Below are positions 43,437-52,844 of a stretch of DNA of 64,000 bases, in pieces; within the stretch, counting starts at the first letter, position 1; every line of letters starts with the position of its first letter. A model generated the notes under the pieces. It was not told the origin of the DNA, made no database searches, and saw nothing but the letters and a program-made list of their open reading frames with translations. Source of the stretch: Amycolatopsis sp. WQ 127309 (GTDB lineage: Bacteria; Actinomycetota; Actinomycetes; Mycobacteriales; Pseudonocardiaceae); contig NZ_CP095481.1 in NCBI RefSeq assembly GCF_023023025.1, forward strand, positions 8,879,001-8,943,000. Direction: 5' to 3'. The position numbers and the translations under genes are program-made.

Positions 43437-46382
43437 TCAGGTCCTGATCTTCGTCAAGACTTCACGAGTTCGCTCCCGCTCCGGTGACGTGCTGGTGACG
43501 GCGTTGAGCTCGTGCAGCGCGCGCAGCTCCCACAGCGGGAAACCGAGGTCGCGGAACACGTCGGCCGAGGTCCGCAGCAGCCGGACCGCCTGCGGCCCGG
43601 CGTCGTCGGCGGCCTGGGTCCGGCCGAGGCTGAGCAGGGCGTACCCGGCGCCGCGGCGGTCGCGCAGCTCGCGGAACACGCCCATCGCCAGCCGCAGGTG
43701 CCGCCGCGAGCCGGCGGCGTCACCGGCCCGGCGGCGGGCGTCGGCCAGGCTGCGGTGGGTGTAGGCGGCGGCGTGCCGGTGCCCGATCTGCTCGAACAGG
43801 TCCAGCGAGCGCGTCAGGCAGCGTTCGCCGTCGGCCAGCTCCCCCGCCTCGGCGTGCAGGTCGCCCAGGCTGCGCAGGACGTGCGCCTCCCAGTGCCGCT
43901 CGCGGGTGCGGACGGCGCCGCCGAGGGCCCCGGTGAGCAGGTCGGCCGCCTGGTCGCTGCCGCCGTGGCGGCGCAGGACGTCGGCGTAGCGCTTCGCGGC
44001 CTGGTCGTGCCAGCGCCCGTCGCCGCACTCGCGGGCGAGCAGCATGCTCACCTCGAAGCTCTCGACCGCGCCCCGGACGTCGCCGACGTCCTCGGCCAGC
44101 GAGCCCAGCTGCGCCGCCGCGGCCGCCTGACCGCGGCGGTCGCCGCAGTCGCGCAGCAGGCCGAGGGCCTCCCGCAGCTCCGTCTCCGCGGCCCGGGCGT
44201 TGCCGTTGTCGAGGTGGACGTCGGCGAGCGCGGCCAGCACCGCGGCGGTGCCGCTCGGGTCGTCGAGCACCCGGAAGCGGTTCTCGGCCATCACGAAGTA
44301 GGTGCGCGCCTGCCGCCACCGGCCCTGCTGCCAGTGCACGGAACCCAGGGTGAAGAGCTTTTCGGCCTCCGCGTGCGGGTCCTTGCGCCGTCGCGCCGCG
44401 GCCAGCCCGAGCACCGACACGGCGCGGGCGGAGTGGTCGAGCCACGGCGTGGCCGCCAGGTCGGTGCAGGCGTCGGCGAGCCCGCCGGTCAGCTCGTGCC
44501 AGCCGTGCGCGCCGGCCAGCCGGACGGCAGCGGCGATGTGGCCGGACTCCTCGCCCGCCCAGCCCGCCGGGTCGGCCGTGACGCGGCGCGCCGTCGCCGG
44601 ATCCGGCTTCGCCCCACCGGGTGCCGGCCGGCCGCGGGCCCGCTCGGCGAGCGTCAGCGTCACCTCGCACGCGCGGCGCAACGCGACCTGGTCGGTCTCC
44701 GGCGGGGTGCCCTCGGCCAGCACGAGCCGGACGAACGGCGCCACCGCCCAGCGGGCGCCGGCCGGGACCAGCAGGTGCCCGGCGGCCAGCGCGTCGAGCC
44801 GGTCGCGCGCCTCGCCGATCGGCTTGTCCAGCAACGCGGCCACGCACCAGTCCGGGACGGGACCGTCGAAGGCGTTCAGCAGCCGCAGGAGGTACCGGTC
44901 GGCCGCGGGCCGCTCCCGCAGGGCCGCCGTCACGGCCGTCCGGACACTCAGGTCCCCGACGGTCAGCTCGTCGAGGCGCCGGCGGTCGTCGGCCAGCCGC
45001 GCGGCGAGCTCCGCGACGCGCTGCCGCGGCCGGCCGGCGAGCTTGGCACCGGCGATCCGGACGGCGAGGGCCAGGCCCGCGCAGTGGCCGAGAAGCCGTT
45101 GGGTCGCTTCGGGTTCCCCGTGCAGCCGCGGCTCCCCTGCGATCGCCGCGAGCAGCGTCCGAGCGTCCAGTGTGGACAGTCCGGCGACCGGGACCGCGTG
45201 GGCCCCGCACAACCCGGGCAGCGCCCGGCGCGACGTCACGACGGTGGCGCAGCCCGGCCCGCTCGGCAACAGGGCCCGGACCTGGGCCTCCGACGCGGCG
45301 TCCTCGAGCAGCACCAGCAGCCGCCGGTCGGCGGTGTAGCACCGCCAGAGCCCGGGCAGCCCCGCCCGGTCGGCCAGCTCCGCCGGCGTCGCGCCGAGCA
45401 GGCGCAGGAACCCGGTCAGCACGGTCGCCGGGTCGGCCGGGCCGCCGAGCGAGGCGACCAGCTGCCCGTCGGGGAAGCGGCGGCGGGCCCGCCAGGCGGC
45501 CTGGACGGCGAGCGCGGACTTCCCGGCGCCGGCCGCGCCGTGCAGCACCACCGGGGCCGGCCCGCGCAGAGCCCGGGCGACGTCGGCGAGTTCGGCGGTC
45601 CGGCCGGTGAAGTCGGGCACGGCGGGCGGCAGCTGCGCGGGCGGCCCCGGCGTCGTCCACTCGGTGCCGGCGATCCGGCGGTAGACGTCGACGAGGTCCG
45701 CGCTCGGCCAGACACCGGCCTCTTCCCAGAGCGCGCGGCGCGTCCGCCGGAGCACCTCCAGGGCCGACTCGCGGCGGCCGACGGCGCCGAGCGCGTCCGC
45801 GAGCCGCCCGGCGAAGCGTTCGTCGGCGGGCCGGGCCGCGACGACCGGATCCAGGCGTTCGACCACGGCCCCGCCGTCGCCGTCGGCGAGTTCCAGCTCG
45901 ACCAGCTGCAGCAGGGCCGCCGAGCGCCGGTCCTCCAGCCACAGCTTGTGGGCCTCCAGCAGCGGGCCGCCGGCGACGTCGGCGAAGGCGTCACCCCGCC
46001 AGCACGCCAGCGCCCGTTCGAGCGCGCGGCGGCGCTGCGCCCGGTCGTCCGCGCCCGCGGCCAGCAGCGTCAGGAAGTCGTCGGCGTCCAGCTCGCCGGG
46101 CTCGACGACCAGCGCGTAGCCGCGCGGACCCGAGCGCAGGCGCTGCCCGGCCTCGGCGGCGCCGAGGCCGGGTGAGAGCGTCTTGCGCAGCTTGGACACG
46201 GTGACCTGGACGATCGCCGCGGCGCTCGACGGCGCGCCGTCCGGCCACAGCTCGTCGACCAGCGTGTCGCGGCCGACGTACTGGCCGGCCCGCGCGAGGA
46301 GCACGGCGAGCAGCCGCCGGGGCTGGGCCGCCGAAGGCAGCGGGACGGCGGCCGTCAGAGGGCCGAGGACCTGGAACCGCAC
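43437..46382 (-). CDS. AfsR/SARP-type regulator with NTPase and TPR repeats
   Basis: A 981-residue regulator. Order: an OmpR-like winged helix (residues 1-95, RRLLAVLLARAGQYVGRDTLVDELW and VQVTVSKLRKTL), a bacterial transcriptional activation domain (about 100-245), an NB-ARC/STAND NTPase with P-loop LHGAAGAGKSALAV (Lys288) and LLVLLEDAASEAQV, and about 300 residues of TPR repeats at the C-terminus. This is the AfsR architecture that controls secondary metabolism in actinomycetes. It starts at GTG. No biosynthetic cluster is next to it, so its targets lie elsewhere. Confidence 0.93.
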   Translation of the reverse strand: MRFQVLGPLTAAVPLPSAAQPRRLLAVLLARAGQYVGRDTLVDELWPDGAPSSAAAIVQVTVSKLRKTLSPGLGAAEAGQRLRSGPRGYALVVEPGELDADDFLTLLAAGADDRAQRRRALERALACWRGDAFADVAGGPLLEAHKLWLEDRRSAALLQLVELELADGDGGAVVERLDPVVAARPADERFAGRLADALGAVGRRESALEVLRRTRRALWEEAGVWPSADLVDVYRRIAGTEWTTPGPPAQLPPAVPDFTGRTAELADVARALRGPAPVVLHGAAGAGKSALAVQAAWRARRRFPDGQLVASLGGPADPATVLTGFLRLLGATPAELADRAGLPGLWRCYTADRRLLVLLEDAASEAQVRALLPSGPGCATVVTSRRALPGLCGAHAVPVAGLSTLDARTLLAAIAGEPRLHGEPEATQRLLGHCAGLALAVRIAGAKLAGRPRQRVAELAARLADDRRRLDELTVGDLSVRTAVTAALRERPAADRYLLRLLNAFDGPVPDWCVAALLDKPIGEARDRLDALAAGHLLVPAGARWAVAPFVRLVLAEGTPPETDQVALRRACEVTLTLAERARGRPAPGGAKPDPATARRVTADPAGWAGEESGHIAAAVRLAGAHGWHELTGGLADACTDLAATPWLDHSARAVSVLGLAAARRRKDPHAEAEKLFTLGSVHWQQGRWRQARTYFVMAENRFRVLDDPSGTAAVLAALADVHLDNGNARAAETELREALGLLRDCGDRRGQAAAAAQLGSLAEDVGDVRGAVESFEVSMLLARECGDGRWHDQAAKRYADVLRRHGGSDQAADLLTGALGGAVRTRERHWEAHVLRSLGDLHAEAGELADGERCLTRSLDLFEQIGHRHAAAYTHRSLADARRRAGDAAGSRRHLRLAMGVFRELRDRRGAGYALLSLGRTQAADDAGPQAVRLLRTSADVFRDLGFPLWELRALHELNAVTSTSPERERTREVLTKIRT

Positions 46383-46486
46383 GGCTTAACACCCCACCCG
46401 CGAGATCACCTGATCGAGCGAGCTGACCCTAGCCGTCCGGGGCCATCCGGGAAGACCACTCACCCGGATGGCCGACGCCGTTCGCC

Positions 46487-47191
46487 TCAGGCGTGCGCGA
46501 GCAGCCGTTCCAGGAGCCGCGGGTGCTCGGCGAGGCCTTCGCGCAGCGTGTGCTCGCGAAGCGGCTTCAGGTCGCCGTAGGGCGGGTTGTCCCAGTCCAG
46601 CGCCCCCTGCGGCGGCTCCGGGTCGTACTCGATGCCGAACTGGACGGTCTTCGCGACCTCGCGCCCGGCCAGCCGTTCCACCAGGTGCAGGGCGAGGTCG
46701 ATACCGGCCGACACACCCGCCGCGGTGATCACGTCGCCGTCTTCGACCCACCGCTGCGCGACCGGCGTCGCGCCCAGACCGGGCAGCAGGTCGCGGAACA
46801 TCCAGTGCGTCGTCGCCCGCTTCCCCTCCAGCAGCCCCGCCGCGCCGAGGACGAGCGAGCCGGTGCAGACCGACGTCATCAGCTCCGCTCCGGCGGCCGC
46901 GGTGCGCAACCAGGCCAGCAGCTGCTCGTCGGCCATCGCGTGAATCGTCGGCACGCCGCCGCCGGGCACCAGCACCGCGAACGGCGCCGGCACCTCGTCG
47001 AACGTGTGGCTGGGCGCGATCCGCAGCGGGGTGTCCGTGGCGACGGGCTCCGTGGTGGCGCCGACGGCCACCGTCCGGTAGGTGGGGTCGAGCTGGGCCA
47101 GCGCGCTCAGCACCTGCAGCGGGCCCACCAGGTCCAGCGGCGTCAGCCCCGGGTAGACGACGAAAGCGAGGGTCTTCTGCTCATCGGTCAT
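46487..47191 (-). CDS. DJ-1/PfpI-family protein, isonitrile-hydratase-like
   Basis: A 234-residue protein of the DJ-1/PfpI superfamily. The nucleophile Cys lies in SVCTGSLVLGAAGLLEGKRATTHW, the form found in isonitrile hydratase and related proteins, which turn isonitriles into N-formamides. A conserved acidic residue precedes it. It is divergent from an AraC-type regulator that carries the same kind of domain, a common enzyme-sensor pairing. Confidence 0.88.
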   Translation of the reverse strand: MTDEQKTLAFVVYPGLTPLDLVGPLQVLSALAQLDPTYRTVAVGATTEPVATDTPLRIAPSHTFDEVPAPFAVLVPGGGVPTIHAMADEQLLAWLRTAAAGAELMTSVCTGSLVLGAAGLLEGKRATTHWMFRDLLPGLGATPVAQRWVEDGDVITAAGVSAGIDLALHLVERLAGREVAKTVQFGIEYDPEPPQGALDWDNPPYGDLKPLREHTLREGLAEHPRLLERLLAHA

Positions 47192-47289
47192 GACCCCCAC
47201 CCTGGCGGGGACGCCGTCCTGCCGGAGTCGTGATGTCCGGAATCCTGCGAACCGCGTCCGAGCGCCAGCCGGGGTGCTAGCGTCCGACC

Positions 47290-48267
47290 ATGCCAGGGTC
47301 ACCCAGACGGGTCGTGATCGTCGGTTTTCCCGACGCCGAACTGCTGGACATCGCCTGCCCCGCCGATGTGTTCGACGCCGCCAACCGGCTCGGCGCCCGG
47401 CCACCGTACGAAATCCGCCTGGCCAACCTCGACGGCCAGGCCATCCACACCGCCTCCGGCCTGATCCTGCAGCCGCACCTGCGGCTCGACCAGGTCGCCG
47501 CGGACCTGGACACCCTCGTCGTCGCCGGCGGCTGGGGCAGCACGGCCGCCGCGGCCGACGAGCGCGTGCTAGCCCACATCCGGCGGCTCGCCCGGACGAG
47601 CCGCCGCGTCGCGTCGGTGTGCACCGGCGCCGAGGTGCTCGCCGCGGCCGGGCTGCTCAACGGCCGGCGCGCGACCACGCACTGGCGGTACGCCGCGAAG
47701 CTGGCCGCGGACTACCCGAGCGTGACGGTCGACCCGGTGCCGCTGTACGTCCGCCACGGCAACGTCTACACCGCGGCCGGCGTCACCAGCGGACTGGACC
47801 TGACGCTGTCGCTGGTGGAGGCCGACCACGGCCCGACGCTGGCCCGCGAAGCCGCCCGCGCGCTGGTGACGTACCTGCAGCGGCCGGGCAACCAGGCGCA
47901 GGTGAGCCTGTTCCTGGCCGGGCCGCCGCCGGAGCACCGCGAGGTCCGCGACCTCACGGCGTACATCGCCGAGCACCTCGACGACGACCTCGGCACCCCG
48001 GCCCTGGCCGCCCGCGCCGGGATCAGCACCCGCCAGCTGACCCGTCTCTTCGACGCCCACCTGGGCACCACCCCCGGCCGTTACGTCCGCACCATCCGCA
48101 CCGAGCACGCCGCGCGCCTGCTGTCGGGCACGGACCTCCCGCTGGCCACGATCGCCCGCCGCTGCGGCTTCGGCTCGACGGAAACCCTGCGGCAGGCCTT
48201 CCTGGACCACTTCGACACCCCACCGTCGGCGTACCGCCGGGTCCACGTCCGCCAGGCCTACAGCTAA
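47290..48267 (+). CDS. AraC-family regulator with N-terminal DJ-1-like sensor domain
   Basis: A 325-residue regulator. Residues 1-190 form a DJ-1/PfpI-like domain with the cysteine region SVCTGAEVLAAAGLLNGRRATTHW; residues 215-320 form an AraC DNA-binding domain (IAEHLDDDLGTPALAARAGI, FGSTETLRQAFLDHF). It belongs to the FtrA/GlxA-like group. It is divergent from the DJ-1 hydrolase gene across 98 bases and probably activates it in response to a small metabolite that both domains can bind. Confidence 0.92.
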   Translation: MPGSPRRVVIVGFPDAELLDIACPADVFDAANRLGARPPYEIRLANLDGQAIHTASGLILQPHLRLDQVAADLDTLVVAGGWGSTAAAADERVLAHIRRLARTSRRVASVCTGAEVLAAAGLLNGRRATTHWRYAAKLAADYPSVTVDPVPLYVRHGNVYTAAGVTSGLDLTLSLVEADHGPTLAREAARALVTYLQRPGNQAQVSLFLAGPPPEHREVRDLTAYIAEHLDDDLGTPALAARAGISTRQLTRLFDAHLGTTPGRYVRTIRTEHAARLLSGTDLPLATIARRCGFGSTETLRQAFLDHFDTPPSAYRRVHVRQAYS

Positions 48268-48312
48268 CGCCGGCGGACCCTCCAGACACGTGAGTTGTCC
48301 GCCTGTGTACGT

Positions 48313-48435
48313 GTGTCGACCCTTCAATCACGCGAGTCGGCTCCGGATCGCGCGGGCCGGGGCGGTCGGCGGCCGTGATCGAAGGGTCGGCACGCGTGAT
48401 CAGCAGGTCGACACGCGTGATTGAAGGGTCGACAC
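48313..48435. repeat. Cluster of four related half-sites forming a 22-base inverted repeat
   Basis: The outer elements, 48313-48334 and 48414-48435, are perfect 22-base reverse complements (core TGATTGAAGGGTCGACAC). Two degenerate copies lie between them, at 48373-48393 and 48394-48415, both in the same direction as the right arm. The block occupies most of the 235-base gap between the AraC gene and the YibE/F gene. It may be a terminator, a dispersed genomic repeat or a multi-site operator. Confidence 0.7.
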
Positions 48436-48502
48436 GGCGGATCCGGACGAACCGGGCCGTCGGCGGCCCGTTGCGTGGGCCGGCGGCTCCCGCTGTCAGG
48501 AT

Positions 48503-50314
48503 GTGCGAGTGGACCGCCCCGACCTCGACGACGAAACCGGCCCGATTCGCCGGGTCACCGACGAGGTGCCCGTTTCCCCGGCCCGCGGGACCTCCGGAAC
48601 GCCGGGTACGCCCCGGAAACCGGCCCGCCGGACGCCCCCGGAAGGAACGCCCGCGGCCCCGCGCCGACGCACCGACACCGGAGCGCAGCGGGTCCCCGGG
48701 AAGCCGACCGACACGGGAACCCAGCGGGTGCCACGAAAGCCTGCCGACACGGGATCCCAGCGGACCTCCGGGAACCTGACCGACACCGGCGCCCAGCGGA
48801 TTCCCGGGAAGCCGACGGACACCGGCGCCCAGCGAATCCCCCGCAGGCCGGCCGACACGGGAGCCCAGCGGATTCCGGCGACTCCGGCCGACGCCGACTC
48901 CCCGCGGGGAGCGGCGAAACGAGGCGACACGGGGCCCCAACGAGCGGCCCAGCGTGGCGACACCGGGCCACAGCGAGCGGCGAACCGGGGCGACACCGGG
49001 CCACAGCGGGTCGCCGATGGCCGCGTGCGTCCCGGGAGTCGGGCCGCGGCACCGAAACCCGAATCCGACGCCGGGCACGGCCACGGTCATGGGCACGGCC
49101 ACGGGCCCGCCGCCCCGGCGTCACGGCGGGTCCGGCTGCTGCTGATCTGGATGCTCGCTCCCCTGGCGCTCGCCACCGTGGTCGGGATGCTCGTGCTGTA
49201 CCCGTGGGGCAAGCCGTCGCCGACGAGTGTCGTTCCGCAGGGGACGCCGGTGAAAGCGTCCATCACCACCACCGCCACCGGGCCGTGCCTCGCTCAGGGC
49301 CAGGTCCAGGTCGGGGACCAGACCGATCCGAACGCGAAGCCGTGCCTGACCGTCGCGCTCACCATGACCGACGGGCCGGCCACCGGGAAACCGTTGCAGC
49401 TGACCGTGCCGATCGAGCCCAGCACCCCGCGGTTCGCCGCCGGTGACGCGGTCGTGCTCGCCTACAACGGCGGGAACGCGGCCGACCCGTCGAGCTTCCA
49501 GCTGGTCGACTTCCAGCGCGGCACCCCGCTGCTCGTGCTGGCCGCGCTGTTCGCCGTCGCCGTGCTGGTGCTCGGCCGCTGGCAGGGCCTCGCCGCGCTC
49601 GTCGCGCTCGGCCTGTCCTTCGCGGTGATCGCGCTGTTCATCCTGCCGGCCGTCCTTTCGGGTGAAAACCCGCTGCTGGTGGCGATCGTCGGCGCGGGCG
49701 CGATCATGTTCATCGCGTTGTACCTGACCCACGGGCTGACGGCGAGAACGTCCGCTGCCGTGCTCGGCACGCTCGTCAGCCTCGCGCTGATCGGCGTGCT
49801 CTCGGCGATCTTCTCGGCCGCGGCGTCGCTGACCGGGCTCGACGACAGCACCTCGACGCTCATCGGCTCGCTCGGCCACGGCATCGACGCGCGCGGGCTG
49901 CTGCTCGCCGGCGTCGTGATCGGCGCCCTCGGCGTGCTCGACGACGTCACCGTCACCCAGACCAGCGCCGTCTGGGAGCTGCGCCGCGCCAACCCCGGCC
50001 TGAGCTGGCGGGAGCTGTACAGCTCGGGCCTGCGGATCGGCCGCGACCACGTCGGCTCGGCGGTCAACACCCTGGTCATGGCCTACGCCGGCGCCGCGCT
50101 GCCGGTGCTGCTGTACTCGTCGATCTCCGGGGTCGGCCTGGGCGCGCTGCTCGGCAGCGAGGAGATCGCGCAGGAGATCATCCGCACCCTCGCGGGCAGC
50201 GTCGGCATCGTGGCGGCCGTCCCGGTGACGACGGTCCTGGCCGCGCTGATCGCCTCCCGCGAGCCCGCGACGTACCTCAGCAGCACCACGAAAACCGTTC
50301 CGTCCCACCCGTAA
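48503..50314 (+). CDS. YibE/F-type membrane protein with repetitive N-terminal tail
   Basis: A 603-residue protein. Residues 1-205 are a charged, disordered tail that includes ten TDTGxQR repeats (57-174) and a Gly-His run with five His (191-201). A first membrane helix (about 212-235) is followed by an extracytoplasmic domain and then about seven helices with YibE/F-family segments such as GHGIDARGLLLAGVVIGALG and DDVTVTQTSAVWELR. YibE/F function is unknown. It starts at GTG (48503); another GTG two codons later is possible. Confidence 0.85.
   Translation: MRVDRPDLDDETGPIRRVTDEVPVSPARGTSGTPGTPRKPARRTPPEGTPAAPRRRTDTGAQRVPGKPTDTGTQRVPRKPADTGSQRTSGNLTDTGAQRIPGKPTDTGAQRIPRRPADTGAQRIPATPADADSPRGAAKRGDTGPQRAAQRGDTGPQRAANRGDTGPQRVADGRVRPGSRAAAPKPESDAGHGHGHGHGHGPAAPASRRVRLLLIWMLAPLALATVVGMLVLYPWGKPSPTSVVPQGTPVKASITTTATGPCLAQGQVQVGDQTDPNAKPCLTVALTMTDGPATGKPLQLTVPIEPSTPRFAAGDAVVLAYNGGNAADPSSFQLVDFQRGTPLLVLAALFAVAVLVLGRWQGLAALVALGLSFAVIALFILPAVLSGENPLLVAIVGAGAIMFIALYLTHGLTARTSAAVLGTLVSLALIGVLSAIFSAAASLTGLDDSTSTLIGSLGHGIDARGLLLAGVVIGALGVLDDVTVTQTSAVWELRRANPGLSWRELYSSGLRIGRDHVGSAVNTLVMAYAGAALPVLLYSSISGVGLGALLGSEEIAQEIIRTLAGSVGIVAAVPVTTVLAALIASREPATYLSSTTKTVPSHP
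48671..49024 (+). repeat. In-frame tandem repeat encoding TDTGxQR units
   Basis: Ten tandem units inside the YibE/F gene: seven of 36 bases (12 residues, such as TDTGAQRIPGKP) and three of about 33 bases (GDTGPQRAAQR). Codons vary between units, so the repeat is not recent along its whole length, but units 1-6 are close. Confidence 0.85.
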
Positions 50315-50386
50315 CACCGGCGAGCCCCGGGCGCGACAGCGGCGCCCGCACGCGGTAGGAAGGCGGTACCCGACCCGGGAGCCGCC

Positions 50387-50632
50387 ATGTCCGTGCTCGC
50401 CTGCCCCCGCCAGCTCGTGCGCGGCGTGCTGCGGCTGGTCACGGCCACCGTCCAGGCCGTCGAGTCGATCCCGCGCATCGCCACCGCCCTCGACGACGTC
50501 CGGGCGACGCTGCACCAGGTCGAACGTCTCACCGCCTACATCGCGCAGGAGGTCCCGGAGCTCGTCTACCAGCTGGAACAGCTTCGTGAGCCGGACGGCG
50601 ACGTCAGTCGAGAGTCGCCACGAACCGGCTGA
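50387..50632 (+). CDS. Small helical protein of unknown function
   Basis: An 81-residue protein. After a short N-terminus it is predicted to be amphipathic helix (IATALDDVRATLHQVERLTAYIAQEV), suggestive of a membrane-surface or coiled-coil protein. The ATG has GGGAG six bases upstream. Its last 29 bases overlap the end of the convergent gene at 50604. I recognise no family. Confidence 0.6.
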   Translation: MSVLACPRQLVRGVLRLVTATVQAVESIPRIATALDDVRATLHQVERLTAYIAQEVPELVYQLEQLREPDGDVSRESPRTG

Positions 50633-51245
50633 CGGCCTCCATCGTGAACCGCTGCACGTACTTGCCCGACGGCGCCACCGACGCCAGCCGGTAGAGCGGG
50701 CGGTCCGCGACGCCGCCGCCGCGGGCCTCGGCCTTCAGCTCGGAGACCAGCAGCTCCCCGAAGACGAGACCGTTCGCCTCGGTGTTGTTCATCAGCGCGT
50801 TGGCCAGCTTCCGCAGCTGCAGGACGCCCAGCTCGCGCCCGCCCGTGCCGGAGAACACGGCGAGGTCGACCTTCGCCACCTGCCGCCGGTTGCCCGCGTT
50901 GACCAGCAGGCTGACCGTGCGGGTGCCGCGGACGTCGCCGATCACGAGGTCGAGGCGGGTCGCGGTGACGAGGTCGACGCGACGCAGCCCCCACGTGCGC
51001 ACGATCAGCGTCGAGCCCTCGAGCCAGACGCGGCGCCGGATGCTGACCGCCATCACGTAGGCCAGCGGCAGGGCGATCACGAGCGCGACGACCAGGCCGA
51101 TCACCGTGCCGCCGATCAGCCCCGCGACCCCGCCGAACGCGGCGGCGACGATCACCACGCCGATCAGCCCGGAAATCCCGCGGCGACGGCGTCCGCGCGC
51201 GTCCTCCTCGAACAGCGGCAGCCGTTCCGGCGTCTCTTCCGCCAT
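50604..51245 (-). CDS. Membrane protein of unknown function
   Basis: A 213-residue protein with an acidic N-terminus, two close membrane helices (about 24-68) and a beta-rich cytoplasmic part that recalls PH-like or DUF-type membrane proteins (RRVWLEGSTLIVRTWGLRRVDL). The start at 51245 lies just after the stop of the MBL hydrolase gene; a GTG six bases upstream would overlap that stop, and both are possible. It forms a pair with the MBL hydrolase. Confidence 0.7.
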   Translation of the reverse strand: MAEETPERLPLFEEDARGRRRRGISGLIGVVIVAAAFGGVAGLIGGTVIGLVVALVIALPLAYVMAVSIRRRVWLEGSTLIVRTWGLRRVDLVTATRLDLVIGDVRGTRTVSLLVNAGNRRQVAKVDLAVFSGTGGRELGVLQLRKLANALMNNTEANGLVFGELLVSELKAEARGGGVADRPLYRLASVAPSGKYVQRFTMEAVSRFVATLD

Positions 51246-51247
51246 GC

Positions 51248-51838
51248 TCACGCCCCCGTCCCGGCCAGGAACGGGTTGCCCGCGCGTTCCCGCCCGATCG
51301 TCGTCGCCGGGCCGTGGCCCGGCAGCACCACCGTGTCGTCCGGGAAGCCCGCCAGCAGGTCCCGCAGCGACGCCTCGACGTCCCCGCGGCCGACCGACCC
51401 GGCGAACAGGGTGTCGCCGGTCAGGGCGAGCCGACCGCCTTCTGCCGTCTCCAGGGCGAGAACGACCGAACCCGGCGTGTGCCCCGGCGCGGACCGGACG
51501 TCGACGTCGAGCCCGGCGAGGCGGTGGGTGCCCGCCTCCAGCGGCACGCTCTCGCCGTCGTAGAGCGGGGCGTCGGCGGGGTGCAGGTGCAGCGGGACGC
51601 CGTGGGCGGCCGAGAGCGACGCGGCCGAAGCCACGTGGTCGGGGTGGCCGTGGGTGGCGACGAGCGCCGCGGGGACCAGCCGGTGCCCGGCGAGCGCGGC
51701 GGCCAGCGGCGCGGCCACCTCCTGCCCCGGATCCACGACCAGACACGGCCCGCCGGCGGCCGCCGCCAGCAGGTAGCAGTTGGCCTGCAGCGGGCCGCTG
51801 CCGAAGCCGACGACGAGCACCGAACGCCTCCCGGACAT
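51248..51838 (-). CDS. Metallo-beta-lactamase-fold hydrolase, glyoxalase-II-like
   Basis: A 196-residue MBL-fold enzyme with a complete metal motif THGHPDH and the following GHTPGS and TGDTLFAGSVGRGD motifs, all typical of glyoxalase-II-like thioester hydrolases. Length (about 200) fits the short bacterial members. It is the first gene of a pair with a membrane protein, and its start is next to the divergent cyclophilin gene. Confidence 0.9.
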   Translation of the reverse strand: MSGRRSVLVVGFGSGPLQANCYLLAAAAGGPCLVVDPGQEVAAPLAAALAGHRLVPAALVATHGHPDHVASAASLSAAHGVPLHLHPADAPLYDGESVPLEAGTHRLAGLDVDVRSAPGHTPGSVVLALETAEGGRLALTGDTLFAGSVGRGDVEASLRDLLAGFPDDTVVLPGHGPATTIGRERAGNPFLAGTGA

Positions 51839-51968
51839 CCGCGCCGGATGGCGCCGATCACGATCAGGTTGAGACTAGCGGGCCCTGTACATGGTCCTCA
51901 CAGGCTGTGCCCATACACTGCCGCTACCTCAGACGTGTGACACGAGCGGAAACCTGGGAGGGTACGGG

Positions 51969-52844
51969 GTGGCGACCAACCAGCAGCGCCGCGAAGCTGC
52001 GAAGCGCAAGCTCGAGAGGCAACTCGAGCGCCGATTGGAGCAGCAGAAGCGACGCAGGAGAATCGGCGCTGGTGTCGTCGGCGTAGCTGTTCTCGTCGTC
52101 GCGGGCGTGGTGGTGTGGATCGTGAGCGCCAACGGCGGTGACAGCACCGCCGATCCGGCCGCGTCGTCCTCGGCCGCCCCGCCGCCGACCGAAGTCCAGA
52201 TCCCGACGCAGCGCGCGGCGACACCGAAGCGGACGACGGCGCTGCCGAACCCGACGACGTGCGACTTCAAAGCGGACACGACGGGCAAGACGCCGAAGAA
52301 GGTGAACCTGCCCGACGGCAAGAACGTCCCGTCGACCGGCACGGTGAACGTGACGCTGAAGAGCACCGCGGGCGACATCCCGCTGACGCTCGACCGGGCG
52401 CTCGCACCCTGCGCGGTGCAGAGCTTCATCAGCCTCGCGAAGCAGAACTTCTACAACGACACCATGTGCCACCGGCTCGGCACCGAGGGCCTGCAGATGC
52501 TGCAGTGCGGTGACCCCTCGGCCACCGGCGACCCGACGAACGACGGTCAGGGCGGCCCGGGCTACACGATGCCGGACGAGGCGTTCCCGGAGATCAAGTA
52601 CGGCCGCGGCATCCTCGCGATGGCGAAGACGCAGGCCCCGAACTCCGGCGGCAGCCAGTTCTTCATGGTCTACGGCGACGCCGAGGGCCTGCCGGCCGAC
52701 TACTCGGTGTTCGGCAGCATCAGCGACGACGGCCTGAAGGTGCTGGACGCGGTGGCCAAGGCCGGCATCGCGAACCCGAACCCGCAGGACGGCACGGGTG
52801 CGCCGACCAAGCAGGTGAAGTTCACGGGCGTCACCGTCCAGTAG
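51969..52844 (+). CDS. Membrane-anchored cyclophilin-type peptidyl-prolyl isomerase
   Basis: A 291-residue protein: a highly basic cytoplasmic N-terminus (RREAAKRKLERQLERRLEQQ), one membrane helix (about 37-58), a Ser/Ala/Pro linker and a cyclophilin domain (about 118-291) with CHRLGTEGLQMLQCGDP and NSGGSQFFMVYG, the isomerase core. It would assist folding outside the membrane. The GTG start follows GGGAGGG. It is directly coupled to the aminotransferase gene (TAGTG overlap). Confidence 0.93.
   Translation: MATNQQRREAAKRKLERQLERRLEQQKRRRRIGAGVVGVAVLVVAGVVVWIVSANGGDSTADPAASSSAAPPPTEVQIPTQRAATPKRTTALPNPTTCDFKADTTGKTPKKVNLPDGKNVPSTGTVNVTLKSTAGDIPLTLDRALAPCAVQSFISLAKQNFYNDTMCHRLGTEGLQMLQCGDPSATGDPTNDGQGGPGYTMPDEAFPEIKYGRGILAMAKTQAPNSGGSQFFMVYGDAEGLPADYSVFGSISDDGLKVLDAVAKAGIANPNPQDGTGAPTKQVKFTGVTVQ

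Noticed and set aside
43437..46382. STAND-type antiphage NTPase (NB-ARC plus repeats)
   Set aside because: The N-terminal OmpR-like and BTAD domains make it an AfsR/SARP transcription regulator.
48671..49024. Possible CRISPR-like array of regular 36-base repeats
   Set aside because: The units are adjacent with no spacers and encode an in-frame TDTGxQR protein repeat, so this is a coding tandem repeat.
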